Below are positions 1 through 8,342 of a stretch of 64,000 bases of DNA, one piece after another. Under the pieces are notes generated by a model. That model saw only the letters and a program-made list of their open reading frames with translations. It did no database searches and was not told the origin of the DNA. A program made the translations under genes and the position numbers. The stretch is from the NCBI RefSeq assembly GCF_036013935.1, contig NZ_CP107902.1, positions 1,707,001 through 1,771,000 of the forward strand, given 5' to 3'. This stretch comes from Streptomyces sp. NBC_00461 (GTDB lineage Bacteria > Actinomycetota > Actinomycetes > Streptomycetales > Streptomycetaceae). Numbering within the stretch: position 1 is the first letter of the stretch; each line of letters begins with the position of its first letter.

Positions 1-572
1 AGGAGCTCGCGCAGCTGGTCGCGGGAGAGCTGGGGGCGGTCGATCCAGTCGAGGGTGGCGCCCTCGACGCTGCACACCCAGGAGAACAGGCCCATGCGGG
101 CGAGCGGGGCGATGTCCGTGCGGCCGTACGCCCCTTCGGCGACGGTCGCGACGATCGCCTCGCGCACCCCGTCCCGGATGGCGTGCACCTCGGCGTCGAA
201 GCCGACACCACCGCTGACGATCGCGCGGAAGGCGGCCTGGTTGTGCTCGGCGTAGCGCAGATAACCGTCCATGGTGCGGTGGACCCGGTCCACCTGCTCC
301 AGTTCCAGACCGCTGGCCGCGTAGGTGATCAGGTCGTCGACGGAGTCGTGGATGATCGCCAGGTAGTAGCCGCGCTTGGACTGGAAGTAGTAGTAGATCA
401 GCCCCTTGGCGACGCGTGCCTGCCGTGCGATGTCATCCATCGAGAGCGCGTCGTACGAGGTGTCGGCAAACAACTTCCGCCCGATGGTGATGAGTTCGGC
501 GCGGCGCGCCAGCGAGCGCTCGGTGCCGCGCGCCCGGGGGCGGTTGGTCTCGCTCTGTTGGCTGATCTTCAA
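1..572 (-). CDS. TetR/AcrR-family transcriptional regulator (C-terminus beyond the window)
   Basis: DNA-binding repressor. About 190 residues are visible and the stop lies off the left edge. The N-terminus carries the TetR helix-turn-helix: SYDALSMDDIARQARVAKG followed by LIYYYFQSKRGYY, the family hallmark (xYYYFxSK). The likely start is a TTG at 572 (KISQQSET...), with AGGG about six bases upstream; no ATG or GTG is well placed. The ligand-binding domain that follows (VDDLITYAASGLELEQVDRV) is family-specific and gives no ligand. The next gene upstream on this strand is the 46-residue membrane peptide, 123 bases away, so this gene may be transcribed alone. Target unknown. Confidence 0.85.
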   Translation of the reverse strand, partial: MKISQQSETNRPRARGTERSLARRAELITIGRKLFADTSYDALSMDDIARQARVAKGLIYYYFQSKRGYYLAIIHDSVDDLITYAASGLELEQVDRVHRTMDGYLRYAEHNQAAFRAIVSGGVGFDAEVHAIRDGVREAIVATVAEGAYGRTDIAPLARMGLFSWVCSVEGATLDWIDRPQLSRDQLREL

Positions 573-694
573 TTTCGACCCTGGTCTCCAGCGGGCGGCG
601 GGACATCCGCAGTATGTCAGAACAACCATGCCCACTCGTTCGAGTCTGATCGACTGTGGTGGGTGCAGCGGGAGCCGGGCCGGTACGGGTCAGA

Positions 695-835
695 TCACAG
701 CAGGCCGAGCTGGGCGACGAGCATCGCAACGACCACGACGAGGGCCCAGCCCATGACGTGCTCGAGGATCTTCGGGCCCTCGTCCTTGGGGCCGCCGGTG
801 CGGGTGCGGGCGGCGGTCGCTGAGTGTGCGGTCAT
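695..835 (-). CDS. SCO1431-family small membrane protein
   Basis: A 46-residue protein: a polar head rich in T, R and G, then PKDEGPKILEHVMGW and one hydrophobic segment (ALVVVVAMLVAQLGLL, residues 31-46) reaching the C-terminus. It matches, from memory, the SCO1431 family of streptomycete single-pass membrane peptides of unknown function. The ATG at 833-835 follows a weak GCGAGA ribosome site. It lies between a TetR gene and a Tat-exported peptidase on the same strand, but a strong hairpin separates it from the peptidase, so it probably has its own promoter. Confidence 0.75.
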   Translation of the reverse strand: MTAHSATAARTRTGGPKDEGPKILEHVMGWALVVVVAMLVAQLGLL

Positions 836-932
836 GGCATCTCGCTGAGGTCGGACGGGCGGTGGACTCCCCCTACGGCTTTGTCCACCTTGCCACCTGG
901 AACGGCTTTTGCGGCAGAGACGTTGGTCACAG

Positions 933-963
933 GCGAAAGGCCCCGGTTTCCCGGGGCCTTCGC
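933..963. terminator. Hairpin terminator after the C39-like peptidase gene
   Basis: GGCCCCGG (939-946), loop TTTC, CCGGGGCC (951-958), extended by GCGAA/TTCGC with one bulged A. It lies 16 bases past the peptidase stop codon and before the small membrane-protein gene. Confidence 0.7.
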
Positions 964-978
964 ACGGTCCGGGACGGC

Positions 979-2364
979 TCAGCGCACGCCGACCGCCGCC
1001 AGCGCCTTGCGCTGGTGTGCCGTGGGACGCGCCGGGAAGTACAGGTAGCAGACGCCGCCGGTGCCGGAGACGACCTTGCCGGTGGCGTTGTAGCGCTTGG
1101 TGCGCAGCCAGATGTTCTCCCACTCGCGCCGCTTGTAGACGCGCCGCACGGCGGAGTCGTCCTGCGAGGCCGGGTCGTTCGCGATCACATCGCCCTCGGC
1201 GGTGAACCCTATGACGGTCATCAGATGCCCCGAGGTGCCGTAACCCGCCCCCGTCAGCTCCTCCTTGAGGAACGACTGGGACGTTATGGCCGGGATACCG
1301 GCCGCGATCAGCGTCTCCAGGTCGGTGAGCGAGCCCAGCCGGGTGACCACGCCCTGCAGACCCTTGTACGTGGCCGCGTAGGCAGCGTTGAACGGCCAGT
1401 TGCCGCAGCCCTCGTACTGGTAGTCGTAGGTGAAGCGGGCGGCCTGGCACACCTGCGGGTCGGCGAACGCCGGGTCCACCCAGGCCAGTTGCTCGGGGCT
1501 GAGCCGGCCGCCCCAGTACTCGATGATCATCTGCGAGGAGGTGGGGCTGCACCAGGCCTCGCCGCCGTTGTCGTACTCGGGGTACTGGCCCTTGTGGATC
1601 TCCTGCGAGTAGCGCGGGACGGCCAGCTCCTTGGCGAGACCGGGCGTGGAGGCCGGGACCGTGAAGCGGTCCGGGACGTCCGAGCCCATCGCGCCCACGC
1701 GCCACACGGTGGGGGTGAGCTTGGTGCCGGGCCTGCGGTGGAGGGTGAGGCGCAGACGGTACGAGACCAGACGCAGGCCGGTCGTCGCGTCGTCGATGGC
1801 GAAGGTGTCCGTCCAGATGGTGCTCTTGCTGTCGGTCTGGCCGTCGACCGAGGTCCGCTTGATGTCCTGGTCGCCGGCCGCCCAGCGGCCCATCACGTAC
1901 CAAGGGGTCTCGGTGCCGTCGGAGTAGGTGCCGTGCAGCTCGATCTGGAGCCAGGTGCCGGCCGGGGTGTGCGCGTTCCACGAGGCGATGACCTCGGTGG
2001 CGGGGACGCGGAGCCGGTGGACGGGGGACGTCCAGGTCGCGTACTCCCAGGCAGCCGTCGTGCCGGTGTGCGGGTCGGTGTAGTCGGTCGTGCCGGCGGG
2101 GGTGGCGATCACCACGCCGGGCCGGGCGCCCACGACGGTACGGGTGCCCTTCGCGGTGCCGGCGCGCCAGTCGGGAACCCTGGTCCAGGCGTGGTGGTCG
2201 ACGGGGCCCGCCGGGGACCTCGCGGCCTGGGCCACGCCGGCGGTGACCATGGGGGCCACCACTGACGCGGCGACCGCGGCGGCCAGGACGTTTCTGCGGG
2301 ACGGCTGTTCGGCTCTGCCCATGGGCGGAACGACCCCCAAGTGTCCGAGTCGGGACGGATGCAA
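979..2364 (-). CDS. Secreted C39-family (papain-like) peptidase
   Basis: Exported cysteine peptidase-like protein of about 461 residues. The N-terminus has a twin-arginine pattern (SRRNVL) before an alanine-rich hydrophobic stretch ending VAQA-A, so Tat export is likely. Residues 50-240 look like a beta-rich ligand- or wall-binding region. The C-terminal part has the C39_2 triad: Cys in GGEAWCSPTSSQ (about residue 272), His in TSGHLMTVIGF (about 380) and VIANDP. The best start is TTG at 2364, because AGGAG (2374-2370) lies five bases upstream; GTG 2370 overlaps that site and ATG 2322 has only a distant GGGGG. Substrate unknown; a cell-wall or secreted peptide is inferred. Confidence 0.82.
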   Translation of the reverse strand: MHPSRLGHLGVVPPMGRAEQPSRRNVLAAAVAASVVAPMVTAGVAQAARSPAGPVDHHAWTRVPDWRAGTAKGTRTVVGARPGVVIATPAGTTDYTDPHTGTTAAWEYATWTSPVHRLRVPATEVIASWNAHTPAGTWLQIELHGTYSDGTETPWYVMGRWAAGDQDIKRTSVDGQTDSKSTIWTDTFAIDDATTGLRLVSYRLRLTLHRRPGTKLTPTVWRVGAMGSDVPDRFTVPASTPGLAKELAVPRYSQEIHKGQYPEYDNGGEAWCSPTSSQMIIEYWGGRLSPEQLAWVDPAFADPQVCQAARFTYDYQYEGCGNWPFNAAYAATYKGLQGVVTRLGSLTDLETLIAAGIPAITSQSFLKEELTGAGYGTSGHLMTVIGFTAEGDVIANDPASQDDSAVRRVYKRREWENIWLRTKRYNATGKVVSGTGGVCYLYFPARPTAHQRKALAAVGVR

Positions 2365-2536
2365 AGGCACTCCTGCGCCGCACGTGGTGCAGCGCAGGAC
2401 GCCAACTATGGCCGCAGGCGGTACGTCCTGCCAGCACTTCGGCCCATGCCACGCCCACGAATATTGGTCTCCACCAGTGGCATGACCTGCTGCGCGATCC
2501 GGCCCGGCGCACGGTGGGGTGCGCCGGGCCCGGGAC

Positions 2537-4048
2537 TCAGATCAGGTCCATCGCCGCGACCTCGTCGGGGCGGCCGTAGCTGACCGGCCCCTGGAAGCGG
2601 CGGCGGGCGGTGGCGAACCACCAGACCGTGGCGACGACCAGCACGACGGCGAGGGCGATCGGCGCGTAGTTGAAGGAGTCGACGGTGATCGGTGAGGCCT
2701 GCGGGAGCATGAACAGGACGCTGCTGAGCAGGATCCAGGCCACCGCGACCACGCCGACGGGTCGGCTCCAGCGGCCCAGGTGCCACGGTCCCGGCTGGAA
2801 CTCCGCGCCCAGGCTCAGCCTGAGCAGGATCGGCACGCCGTAGGCGAGGAAGAGTCCGACGACGTTGACGCTGACGATGGCGGTGAACGCCGTGTGCGAC
2901 CACCAGCCGGGCAGGACGAGGGCCAGCGAGCAGCCGACCGCCAGCCAGACCGCCTTGACGGGGGTGCGGGTGCGCGGCGAGACCGAGTGCCACAGGCGGG
3001 AACCGGGCATGGCGCCGTCGCGGGAGAAGGCGAAGATCTGCCGGGTGTTGCTGGTGAGATTGGCGAGACCGCAGAAGAGCATCGCGCCGATCACGATCAG
3101 CAGGAGCACCTTGGCCGTGCCCAGGCCGAGTCCGTCGATGAGAATCTGGACGGGCGGAGCGGATGCGCTCGCCACATGGTCGTAGTCGTGAATGCTGTAG
3201 ACCAGTGCGAGCATCAGGATCAGTCCGGTGATCGCCGAGTAGCCGATCGCGCGGGTGATCCCCTTCGGGGCGTTCACCGTGGCCCGCACCGTTTCCTCGG
3301 ACATGTGGAAGCTGCCGTCGAAGCCGGTGAAGGTCCAGCTGGTGACGAGCAGGCCGAGCATCCCGCCGTAAAGCCCGTTGGTGAAACCGGTGTTGTTCGC
3401 GAAATGCGTGACGAAGGACGCCGACTGATGCTGGTCGGGTCCGACGGTCAGGGCGCCCACGATCACCACGAGCCCGACCAGCAGCCACCACACGGAGATC
3501 CGGTTGAGGAGCGCGACCAGCTGGATGGTGTAGGTGTTGGCGAACCCCTGCAGCACGATCAGCAGCGCCGTGATCAGCACCGTCTGGTGCGCGGTCGGCA
3601 CGTACGAGGACCACTGCAGGGCGATGAAGGCCTGGATGAAGGTGGCCGCCGCGTAGCCGGTGGCGGCCGTGCCGCCGATCTGACCCACGAAGTTCAGCCA
3701 GCCCGTGTACCAGGACCAGGCTCCCTTGTGCCGTTTGGCGAGTTTACCCGCGGAGAAATAGAGCGCGCCGCTCGTGGGATAGGCGGAGGCGACTTCGGCC
3801 ATGGCGATACCGACGAAGAGCACCATGATGGAAACGCCTATCCAGCCGAACACAAGAATGCGGGGACCACCGGCGTTCATGCCGAATCCGAAGCTGGAGA
3901 AAATGCCCGAGATGATGTTGATGATGGTGAAGGAGATGGCGAAATTGTCGAAGGCCTTGAAGCGGCGCGTGAGTTTTCTCGGGTAACCCATCGCGTGCAG
4001 GGTGGCGTCGTCGTCGAGCGCCTTCCGTTCTGCTGTTCGTTCTGACAT
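2537..4048 (-). CDS. APC-superfamily amino-acid permease
   Basis: Integral membrane transporter of 503 residues with about twelve hydrophobic segments. The N-terminal ALDDDATLHAMGY, then RRFKAFDNFAISFTIINI and the glycine motif SGIFSSFGFGMNAGGP, are typical of the amino-acid/choline transporter (ACT, GABA-permease-like) group; SGALYFSAGKLAKRHKGAW is a conserved loop. The start is ATG 4046-4048 after GAAAGG. The unknown gene at 4066-5016 ends only 17 bases upstream, so the two are probably co-transcribed. The substrate cannot be read from sequence; a neutral amino acid, GABA or a polyamine are possibilities. Confidence 0.85.
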   Translation of the reverse strand: MSERTAERKALDDDATLHAMGYPRKLTRRFKAFDNFAISFTIINIISGIFSSFGFGMNAGGPRILVFGWIGVSIMVLFVGIAMAEVASAYPTSGALYFSAGKLAKRHKGAWSWYTGWLNFVGQIGGTAATGYAAATFIQAFIALQWSSYVPTAHQTVLITALLIVLQGFANTYTIQLVALLNRISVWWLLVGLVVIVGALTVGPDQHQSASFVTHFANNTGFTNGLYGGMLGLLVTSWTFTGFDGSFHMSEETVRATVNAPKGITRAIGYSAITGLILMLALVYSIHDYDHVASASAPPVQILIDGLGLGTAKVLLLIVIGAMLFCGLANLTSNTRQIFAFSRDGAMPGSRLWHSVSPRTRTPVKAVWLAVGCSLALVLPGWWSHTAFTAIVSVNVVGLFLAYGVPILLRLSLGAEFQPGPWHLGRWSRPVGVVAVAWILLSSVLFMLPQASPITVDSFNYAPIALAVVLVVATVWWFATARRRFQGPVSYGRPDEVAAMDLI

Positions 4049-4065
4049 CTGCCGGGCCTTTCTCT

Positions 4066-5016
4066 CTATGGGGGGACAGGGAGACCGCAGGTGCGACGAG
4101 CCCGGGACAGCTGGTCGGCCGGCTCCCCGAAGGCCGACCAGGGCATGCGCGAGGCGTACGGTCCCATCGCCGCGAAGACCGCCCGCGCCTCGAACTCGCG
4201 CTTGCCCATGACCAGGGCGTGTGCGAGATAGGCCAGGTCGAGCACCGGCGTGTAGCGGTAGCCCGCCACCGTGGGCAGCCAGTTCTGGTAGATCGCGAGG
4301 GCGGTGGAGCGCCACTGCGGCTGCTCCCAGACGCGGTCGGCGAGCAGCTGGGTCGGGTTGTAGCTCTCGACGAGGGAGACGAGCGGCAGCAGTCGCAGCG
4401 GGGAGTCGGCGGGGGCGCGCTGGCCGAGGAAGGCGGCGACGTCCCAGGCGGCGTTCACCGAGCCGCCGTGGCGGGTGAAGAAGCAGGCCAGGAAGCGGTG
4501 GTGGGCCTCGCGGTGCCACGGGTCGAGGGACAGCACGTGCGCGAACAGCCGCCATGGCCCGGGCGGTGCGGTGAGCAGCCCCCGCGGGGCGGGGTCGTTC
4601 AGCCGGTGCAGTCTGGCCATGGCCAGCCGGGCCGCCCAGGGCGTGGGATCGGCCGGGTTCGCGGCGGCCGCCCGGTCGCAGGCCGCGAGCGCGATCCGCT
4701 CCAGGGCCCCGGCCCGCTCGTCTTGCGCGTCGGCCGCGCCCAGCGCCCGCAGCACCGCCACCCGCGCCCACAGCAGCGCGGCCTCGGGCGTCGGCTCCTC
4801 GGCCAGCCAGTGCTCGGCGAGATCGGAGTCCGCGGCCTCCGAGGCGAGGACCAGGGAGCGGTGGGAGCGCAGCCCGAAGTCGTCGCGGGTTTCGGTGAGA
4901 GCTTCGTGTGCGCTCCGATAGCGGCCCGCGCGGATGTCGACGCATACGCTCGCGAGCAAGCGGTCGTCGGCCGCCGGATGCCAAACATACTGCCCTTCGA
5001 ATAACCCCGCGGCCAT
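4066..5016 (-). CDS. Conserved helical protein of unknown function (TPR-like)
   Basis: Soluble protein of 316 residues, rich in Ala, Leu and Arg, with repeated helix-pair character (AGRYRSAHEALTETRDDFG, AALLWARVAVLRAL, AARLAMARLHRLND) that suggests a superhelical TPR-like fold. No catalytic motif was recognised, and there is no signal peptide or membrane segment. ATG 5016 is preferred over the upstream GTG 5046 because GGGGAG lies nine bases before it and it gives MAAGLFEGQYVWHP. It leads a likely two-gene operon with the amino-acid permease and is divergent from the P-loop kinase-like gene. Function not assigned. Confidence 0.65.
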   Translation of the reverse strand: MAAGLFEGQYVWHPAADDRLLASVCVDIRAGRYRSAHEALTETRDDFGLRSHRSLVLASEAADSDLAEHWLAEEPTPEAALLWARVAVLRALGAADAQDERAGALERIALAACDRAAAANPADPTPWAARLAMARLHRLNDPAPRGLLTAPPGPWRLFAHVLSLDPWHREAHHRFLACFFTRHGGSVNAAWDVAAFLGQRAPADSPLRLLPLVSLVESYNPTQLLADRVWEQPQWRSTALAIYQNWLPTVAGYRYTPVLDLAYLAHALVMGKREFEARAVFAAMGPYASRMPWSAFGEPADQLSRARRTCGLPVPP

Positions 5017-5186
5017 CTGCTCCCGTCTCCCCGTACGACGTCGCACACTTGTGCACCTGGCACCCTACTCAGCCCAGAGCGCAACCGGAACGCTGTTTTC
5101 GAGAAGGCGTGTCGAGGTTTCGGCGCGGGAATAACACTGGCTCGCAGCCAGCCAACGACTAGTTCAATGCGACACTATTTTCCGGG

Positions 5187-5239
5187 CCCCATACGCGGAC
5201 CCCATACACGGCCCCGATACGGCCCCCATACGCCCCGAT
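5187..5239 (+). repeat. Iterated CCCCATACG direct repeats upstream of a promoter
   Basis: CCCCATACG at 5187, CCCCATACA at 5200, CCCCGATACG at 5212, CCCCATACG at 5224 and a partial CCCCGAT at 5233. The spacing is 12-13 bases for four units. They lie just upstream of a TAGAAT -10 element and look like a multi-site operator. Confidence 0.5.
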
Positions 5240-5251
5240 TTCACCCACCAC

Positions 5252-5257
5252 TAGAAT
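5252..5257 (+). promoter_or_regulatory. Candidate -10 element TAGAAT of the P-loop kinase-like gene
   Basis: TAGAAT fits the TANNNT -10 consensus. The hexamer 17 bases upstream (TACGCC) is a poor -35. A transcript from here would begin near 5264, downstream of the only in-frame ATG (5167), which supports the internal start at 5302. Confidence 0.4.
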
Positions 5258-5301
5258 GTTCCCGCCGAATATGCCCACCCGCGCCGCACAAGGAAACGAC
5301 C

Positions 5302-5922
5302 ATTCAAGACCTCGCCTCCCGGCTCCGCCGCCTGCCGCCGTCCTGCGGCCCGGTCCGCCTGATCGGCGTCGACGGACACGCCGGCTCCGGAAAGTCCACG
5401 TTCGCCGGGCAGTTGGCCCGGGCGCTGGACGGGGCGCCCGTGCTGCACCTCGACGACATCGCCAGCCACGACGAGTTGTTCGAGTGGAGCGGGCGCCTGC
5501 TGACCGAGGTGATCGAACCGCTGGGCCGCGGCGAGAGCGCCCACTACTCCGTCTACGACTGGCACACCCGCCGCTTCGGACCGCCCCGCACGCTGCCGCC
5601 CGCACCGGTGATCCTCGTCGAGGGTGTCGGCGCCGGCCGCCGCGCACTGCGCCCGCATCTCGCGGCCCTCCTGTGGATGGAGTTGCCGCACGAGGAGTCC
5701 TGGGCGCGCGGACAGCAGCGTGACGGGGAGGAGCAGAGGGAGTTCTGGGCCGGGTGGGTCAGGGCAGAACGACGGCACTTCGCCGAGGATCCCTCGCGAC
5801 CGTTCGCGGACCTTCTGGTGCGGCAGTCGAAGGAGGGGTACGAGGTGCTGCCGGGGCCTGCGACGACGGTTGGACCGGACCAGAAAATCACGCACGGTGA
5901 CGGACCAACGGCAGTGTGCTGA
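5302..5922 (+). CDS. P-loop NTPase, uridine kinase-like
   Basis: Nucleoside-kinase-like ATP-binding protein of about 206 residues. The Walker A is GVDGHAGSGKST near the N-terminus, followed by LHLDDIASHDELFEW, YDWHTRRFG and VILVEGVGAGRRAL, as in uridine kinase/PRK relatives; the substrate is unproven. The start is unusual. AAGGA (5290-5294) lies seven bases before ATT 5302, giving (M)IQDLASRLRRLP. The only in-frame ATG, 5167, has no ribosome site and would translate the CCCCATACG repeats into a proline/arginine-rich tail. No ATG, GTG or TTG lies suitably between. A hairpin terminator follows the gene. Confidence 0.72.
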   Translation: MQDLASRLRRLPPSCGPVRLIGVDGHAGSGKSTFAGQLARALDGAPVLHLDDIASHDELFEWSGRLLTEVIEPLGRGESAHYSVYDWHTRRFGPPRTLPPAPVILVEGVGAGRRALRPHLAALLWMELPHEESWARGQQRDGEEQREFWAGWVRAERRHFAEDPSRPFADLLVRQSKEGYEVLPGPATTVGPDQKITHGDGPTAVC

Positions 5923-6336
5923 ACTCGTGAAGACCGCCTCCGGAGAACTTCCCGGAGTGCCTCAACTCGGCTTGACCGACGAGCCGTACAGGACTTACGT
6001 TCTGAATGTGCGGCCGTTCGAAGCCGCCCGCAGTCGCGAAGCCCCCGGTTGTTCCCCCGTGATCGGGGGCTTCGTTCTGCCCTCACCCCACTTTTCCGGA
6101 CGCCGCGCGGCGGATTTTGCTCACCCACGGTCACCGTCCGAAGTGCGCCCCGTCTGCTCCCACCTCGCCAAACGGCCTGTGCGGCACCCTTCGGCGGGTG
6201 ACACCTGCGCAGGTACGATGCCCTCGGTGCGACCTTCGGACGGCTGCGCGCACCGCAACTCCGGTCCGCGCTACGGCGGTTCGATCTAGGAGGCCGACGG
6301 CGACGGTCCGGCGGTCAACCGACGGGGGCACGGTTT
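5923..6336. other. Intergenic region between the P-loop and AAA-ATPase genes
   Basis: These 414 bases hold a strong GC hairpin (6037-6074) and the leader of the AAA-ATPase gene. An AGGAGG-like stretch near 6288-6293 is not followed by a usable start codon. A long open frame through the hairpin has no ribosome site and an atypical composition, so it is not called as a gene. Confidence 0.5.
6037..6074 (+). terminator. Hairpin after the P-loop kinase-like gene
   Basis: CGAAGCCCCCG (6037-6047) pairs perfectly with CGGGGGCTTCG (6064-6074) around a 16-base loop, followed by TTCTGCC. It is about 115 bases past the stop, so it could equally act as an attenuator in the leader of the next gene. Confidence 0.6.
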
Positions 6337-8214
6337 GTGGGGGACGTGATGGATTTCGGCATGCAGGGCCCCGAGGCCCCGGCCGACCTCGCCTGGCTGC
6401 GAGGTGTGGATGCCTACACGATGGGCGCCTATCCGCAGGCGGAGGAGGAGTTCCGGGCCGCGGTCCGGATGGATCCCGGGATGGCCGACGGCTGGCTCGG
6501 ACTGCACGCGCTGCGCGTCGACACGACGACCGCGCTGTTACGGATGTTCCGGCACCGGGACCGCTTCGGGGAACAGCGCGCCCGGCACCGCCGGGCCCTC
6601 AACTCCTGGTACTGGCTGGGCTGGTGGGTGCAGCCCGTGCTGGAGAGCCCGCGTGATCTGCTGCTCGCGCACGCCTCGCACTGGCTGGACGGCCGCCATG
6701 TTCCCGAGCTGGACCGGGCGCTCGCGGCCCTGCCGCCCGTGGACACCGACCCGCAGGTCCGCTTTCTGCACGCCTGCCGCGCCTATCTCGTCAAGGACTG
6801 GGACCAGCTCGTCCGCCACACCGACCCGCTGATCGACGACGCCCTGCTCGGCATCGAGGCGGGCCTGTTCGGCGGCATGGCACGGGTCCGCCTGGAGATG
6901 TACGGACAGGCCGAACCCCTTCTGTCCACAGCCCTGATGCGCTGCCGCAGCGAGCAGCCGCAACGCAAGGAACTGCGCTACTGGCTCGCGCGGGCCCACG
7001 AGGGCACCGGCCGCTCGGCCGCCGCCCTCCCCCTCTACCGCGCCGTGCACCGCGTCGACCCCGCCTTCATGGACACCTCGGCCCGGCTCGCGGCGATCTC
7101 GGAGGGCGACGGGTACGACGAGTCCACCGACCTCGCGGCGATCACGCTCTCCGGCGGCCAGGACGCGCTGGAGGGCCCCGACACCCTGGACCCGCTGTTC
7201 GGCGCCGAGGGCCGGGACCTGAGGTTCTCCGAGTCCGACCTGCCGCCGGTGGGCTCGCTGCCGTCGGCGATCGACCCTTCGGCGCGCCACAAGGCCGTCG
7301 GCCCTGCCGGGTCCCCGCTGCCCGCCGGACCCACCGACCCGGACCTGCTCGAAGAGGCGCTCGCCGAGCTGGAGCGCATGGTGGGCCTGGAGCCGGTGAA
7401 GCGCCAAGTCAAGGCGCTTTCCGCTCAGTTGAACATGGCGCGGCTGCGCACGGGCCAGGGACTGCCGGTGCAGCCGCCCAAGCGGCACTTCGTCTTCTCC
7501 GGCCCCTCGGGCACCGGCAAGACCACGGTGGCCCGCATCCTGGGCCGTGTCTTCTACGCCCTCGGACTGCTCGGCGGCGACCACCTCGTGGAGGCCCAGC
7601 GGGCCGACCTGGTCGGCGAGTACCTGGGCCAGACAGCCGTGAAGGCCAACGAGCTGATCGACTCCGCGATCGGCGGTGTGCTCTTCGTCGACGAGGCCTA
7701 CTCGCTCTCCAACTCCGGCTACGGCAAGGGCGACGCGTACGGCGACGAGGCGTTGCAGGTGCTGCTGAAGCGGGCCGAGGACAACCGCGACCACCTGGTC
7801 GTCATCCTGGCCGGCTACCCGGAGGGCATGGACCGTCTGCTGGCCGCCAATCCCGGCCTCTCCTCCCGCTTCACCACCCGCGTCGACTTCCCGTCGTACC
7901 GGCCCCTCGAACTCACCTCGATCGGTGAGGTGCTGGCCGCCGAGAACGGCGACGTGTGGGACGAGGAGGCCCTGGACGAGCTGCGCTCGATCGCCGGGCA
8001 CGTGGTGGACCAGGCGTGGATCGACGAGCTCGGCAACGGCCGGTTCCTGCGGACGCTGTACGAGAAGAGCTGCGCTTACCGGGATCTGCGGTTGTCGACG
8101 TATCCGGGGCTGCTGTCCCGGGACGACTTGTCGACACTGCGGCTGCCGGATCTGATGCAGGCGTACGGGGAAGTGTTGTCCGGGCGGGGGCCGCAGGATC
8201 CGTCGGGGTTGTGA
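6337..8214 (+). CDS. TPR-AAA+ ATPase of the CbxX/CfqX (EccA-like) family
   Basis: Cytoplasmic AAA+ ATPase of 625 residues. The first 280 residues are TPR-like helices (MGAYPQAEEEFRAAVRMDPG is one repeat), then an acidic linker, then the CbxX domain. Walker A is GPSGTGKTT (about 389), Walker B LFVDEAYSL (about 449), and the arginine-bearing segment is NPGLSSRF. This TPR-plus-CbxX layout is that of EccA of type VII secretion, but no other ESX component is nearby. A stand-alone remodelling ATPase is therefore the safe call. GTG 6337 follows GGGGG at eight bases; ATG 6349 behind GGGGGA is an equal alternative. Confidence 0.85.
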   Translation: MGDVMDFGMQGPEAPADLAWLRGVDAYTMGAYPQAEEEFRAAVRMDPGMADGWLGLHALRVDTTTALLRMFRHRDRFGEQRARHRRALNSWYWLGWWVQPVLESPRDLLLAHASHWLDGRHVPELDRALAALPPVDTDPQVRFLHACRAYLVKDWDQLVRHTDPLIDDALLGIEAGLFGGMARVRLEMYGQAEPLLSTALMRCRSEQPQRKELRYWLARAHEGTGRSAAALPLYRAVHRVDPAFMDTSARLAAISEGDGYDESTDLAAITLSGGQDALEGPDTLDPLFGAEGRDLRFSESDLPPVGSLPSAIDPSARHKAVGPAGSPLPAGPTDPDLLEEALAELERMVGLEPVKRQVKALSAQLNMARLRTGQGLPVQPPKRHFVFSGPSGTGKTTVARILGRVFYALGLLGGDHLVEAQRADLVGEYLGQTAVKANELIDSAIGGVLFVDEAYSLSNSGYGKGDAYGDEALQVLLKRAEDNRDHLVVILAGYPEGMDRLLAANPGLSSRFTTRVDFPSYRPLELTSIGEVLAAENGDVWDEEALDELRSIAGHVVDQAWIDELGNGRFLRTLYEKSCAYRDLRLSTYPGLLSRDDLSTLRLPDLMQAYGEVLSGRGPQDPSGL

Positions 8215-8262
8215 GCCGCGCCCACTGACTCGGTCGCTTCTGAGGTCTTGCCGAGCGGGTCC

Positions 8263-8336
8263 GTTGTGGCTGGTCGCGCCCACGCGGCGGAGCCGCAGAT
8301 CGATACAGCCCCGCGCCCCTTTCGGGGCACGGGGCC
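8263..8336. terminator. Streptomycete intergenic repeat with bidirectional terminator hairpin
   Basis: Starts with GTTGTGGCTGGTCGCGCCC, recognised from memory as a widespread Streptomyces intergenic element. It ends in a hairpin: GCCCCG.GCCCC (8308-8319), loop TTTC, GGGGC.CGGGGC (8324-8335). It sits between convergent genes and can serve both. Confidence 0.6.
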
Positions 8337-8342
8337 ACCGTG

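Noticed and set aside
695..2512. A 605-codon minus-strand frame over the C39-like peptidase
   Set aside because: It is a shadow in another frame, Arg/His/Pro-rich. Only its last 46 codons, starting at an internal ATG at 835, are a real gene.
5926..6289. Plus-strand open frame between the kinase-like and AAA genes
   Set aside because: No ribosome site, crosses a terminator hairpin, and the composition is unlike neighbouring proteins.
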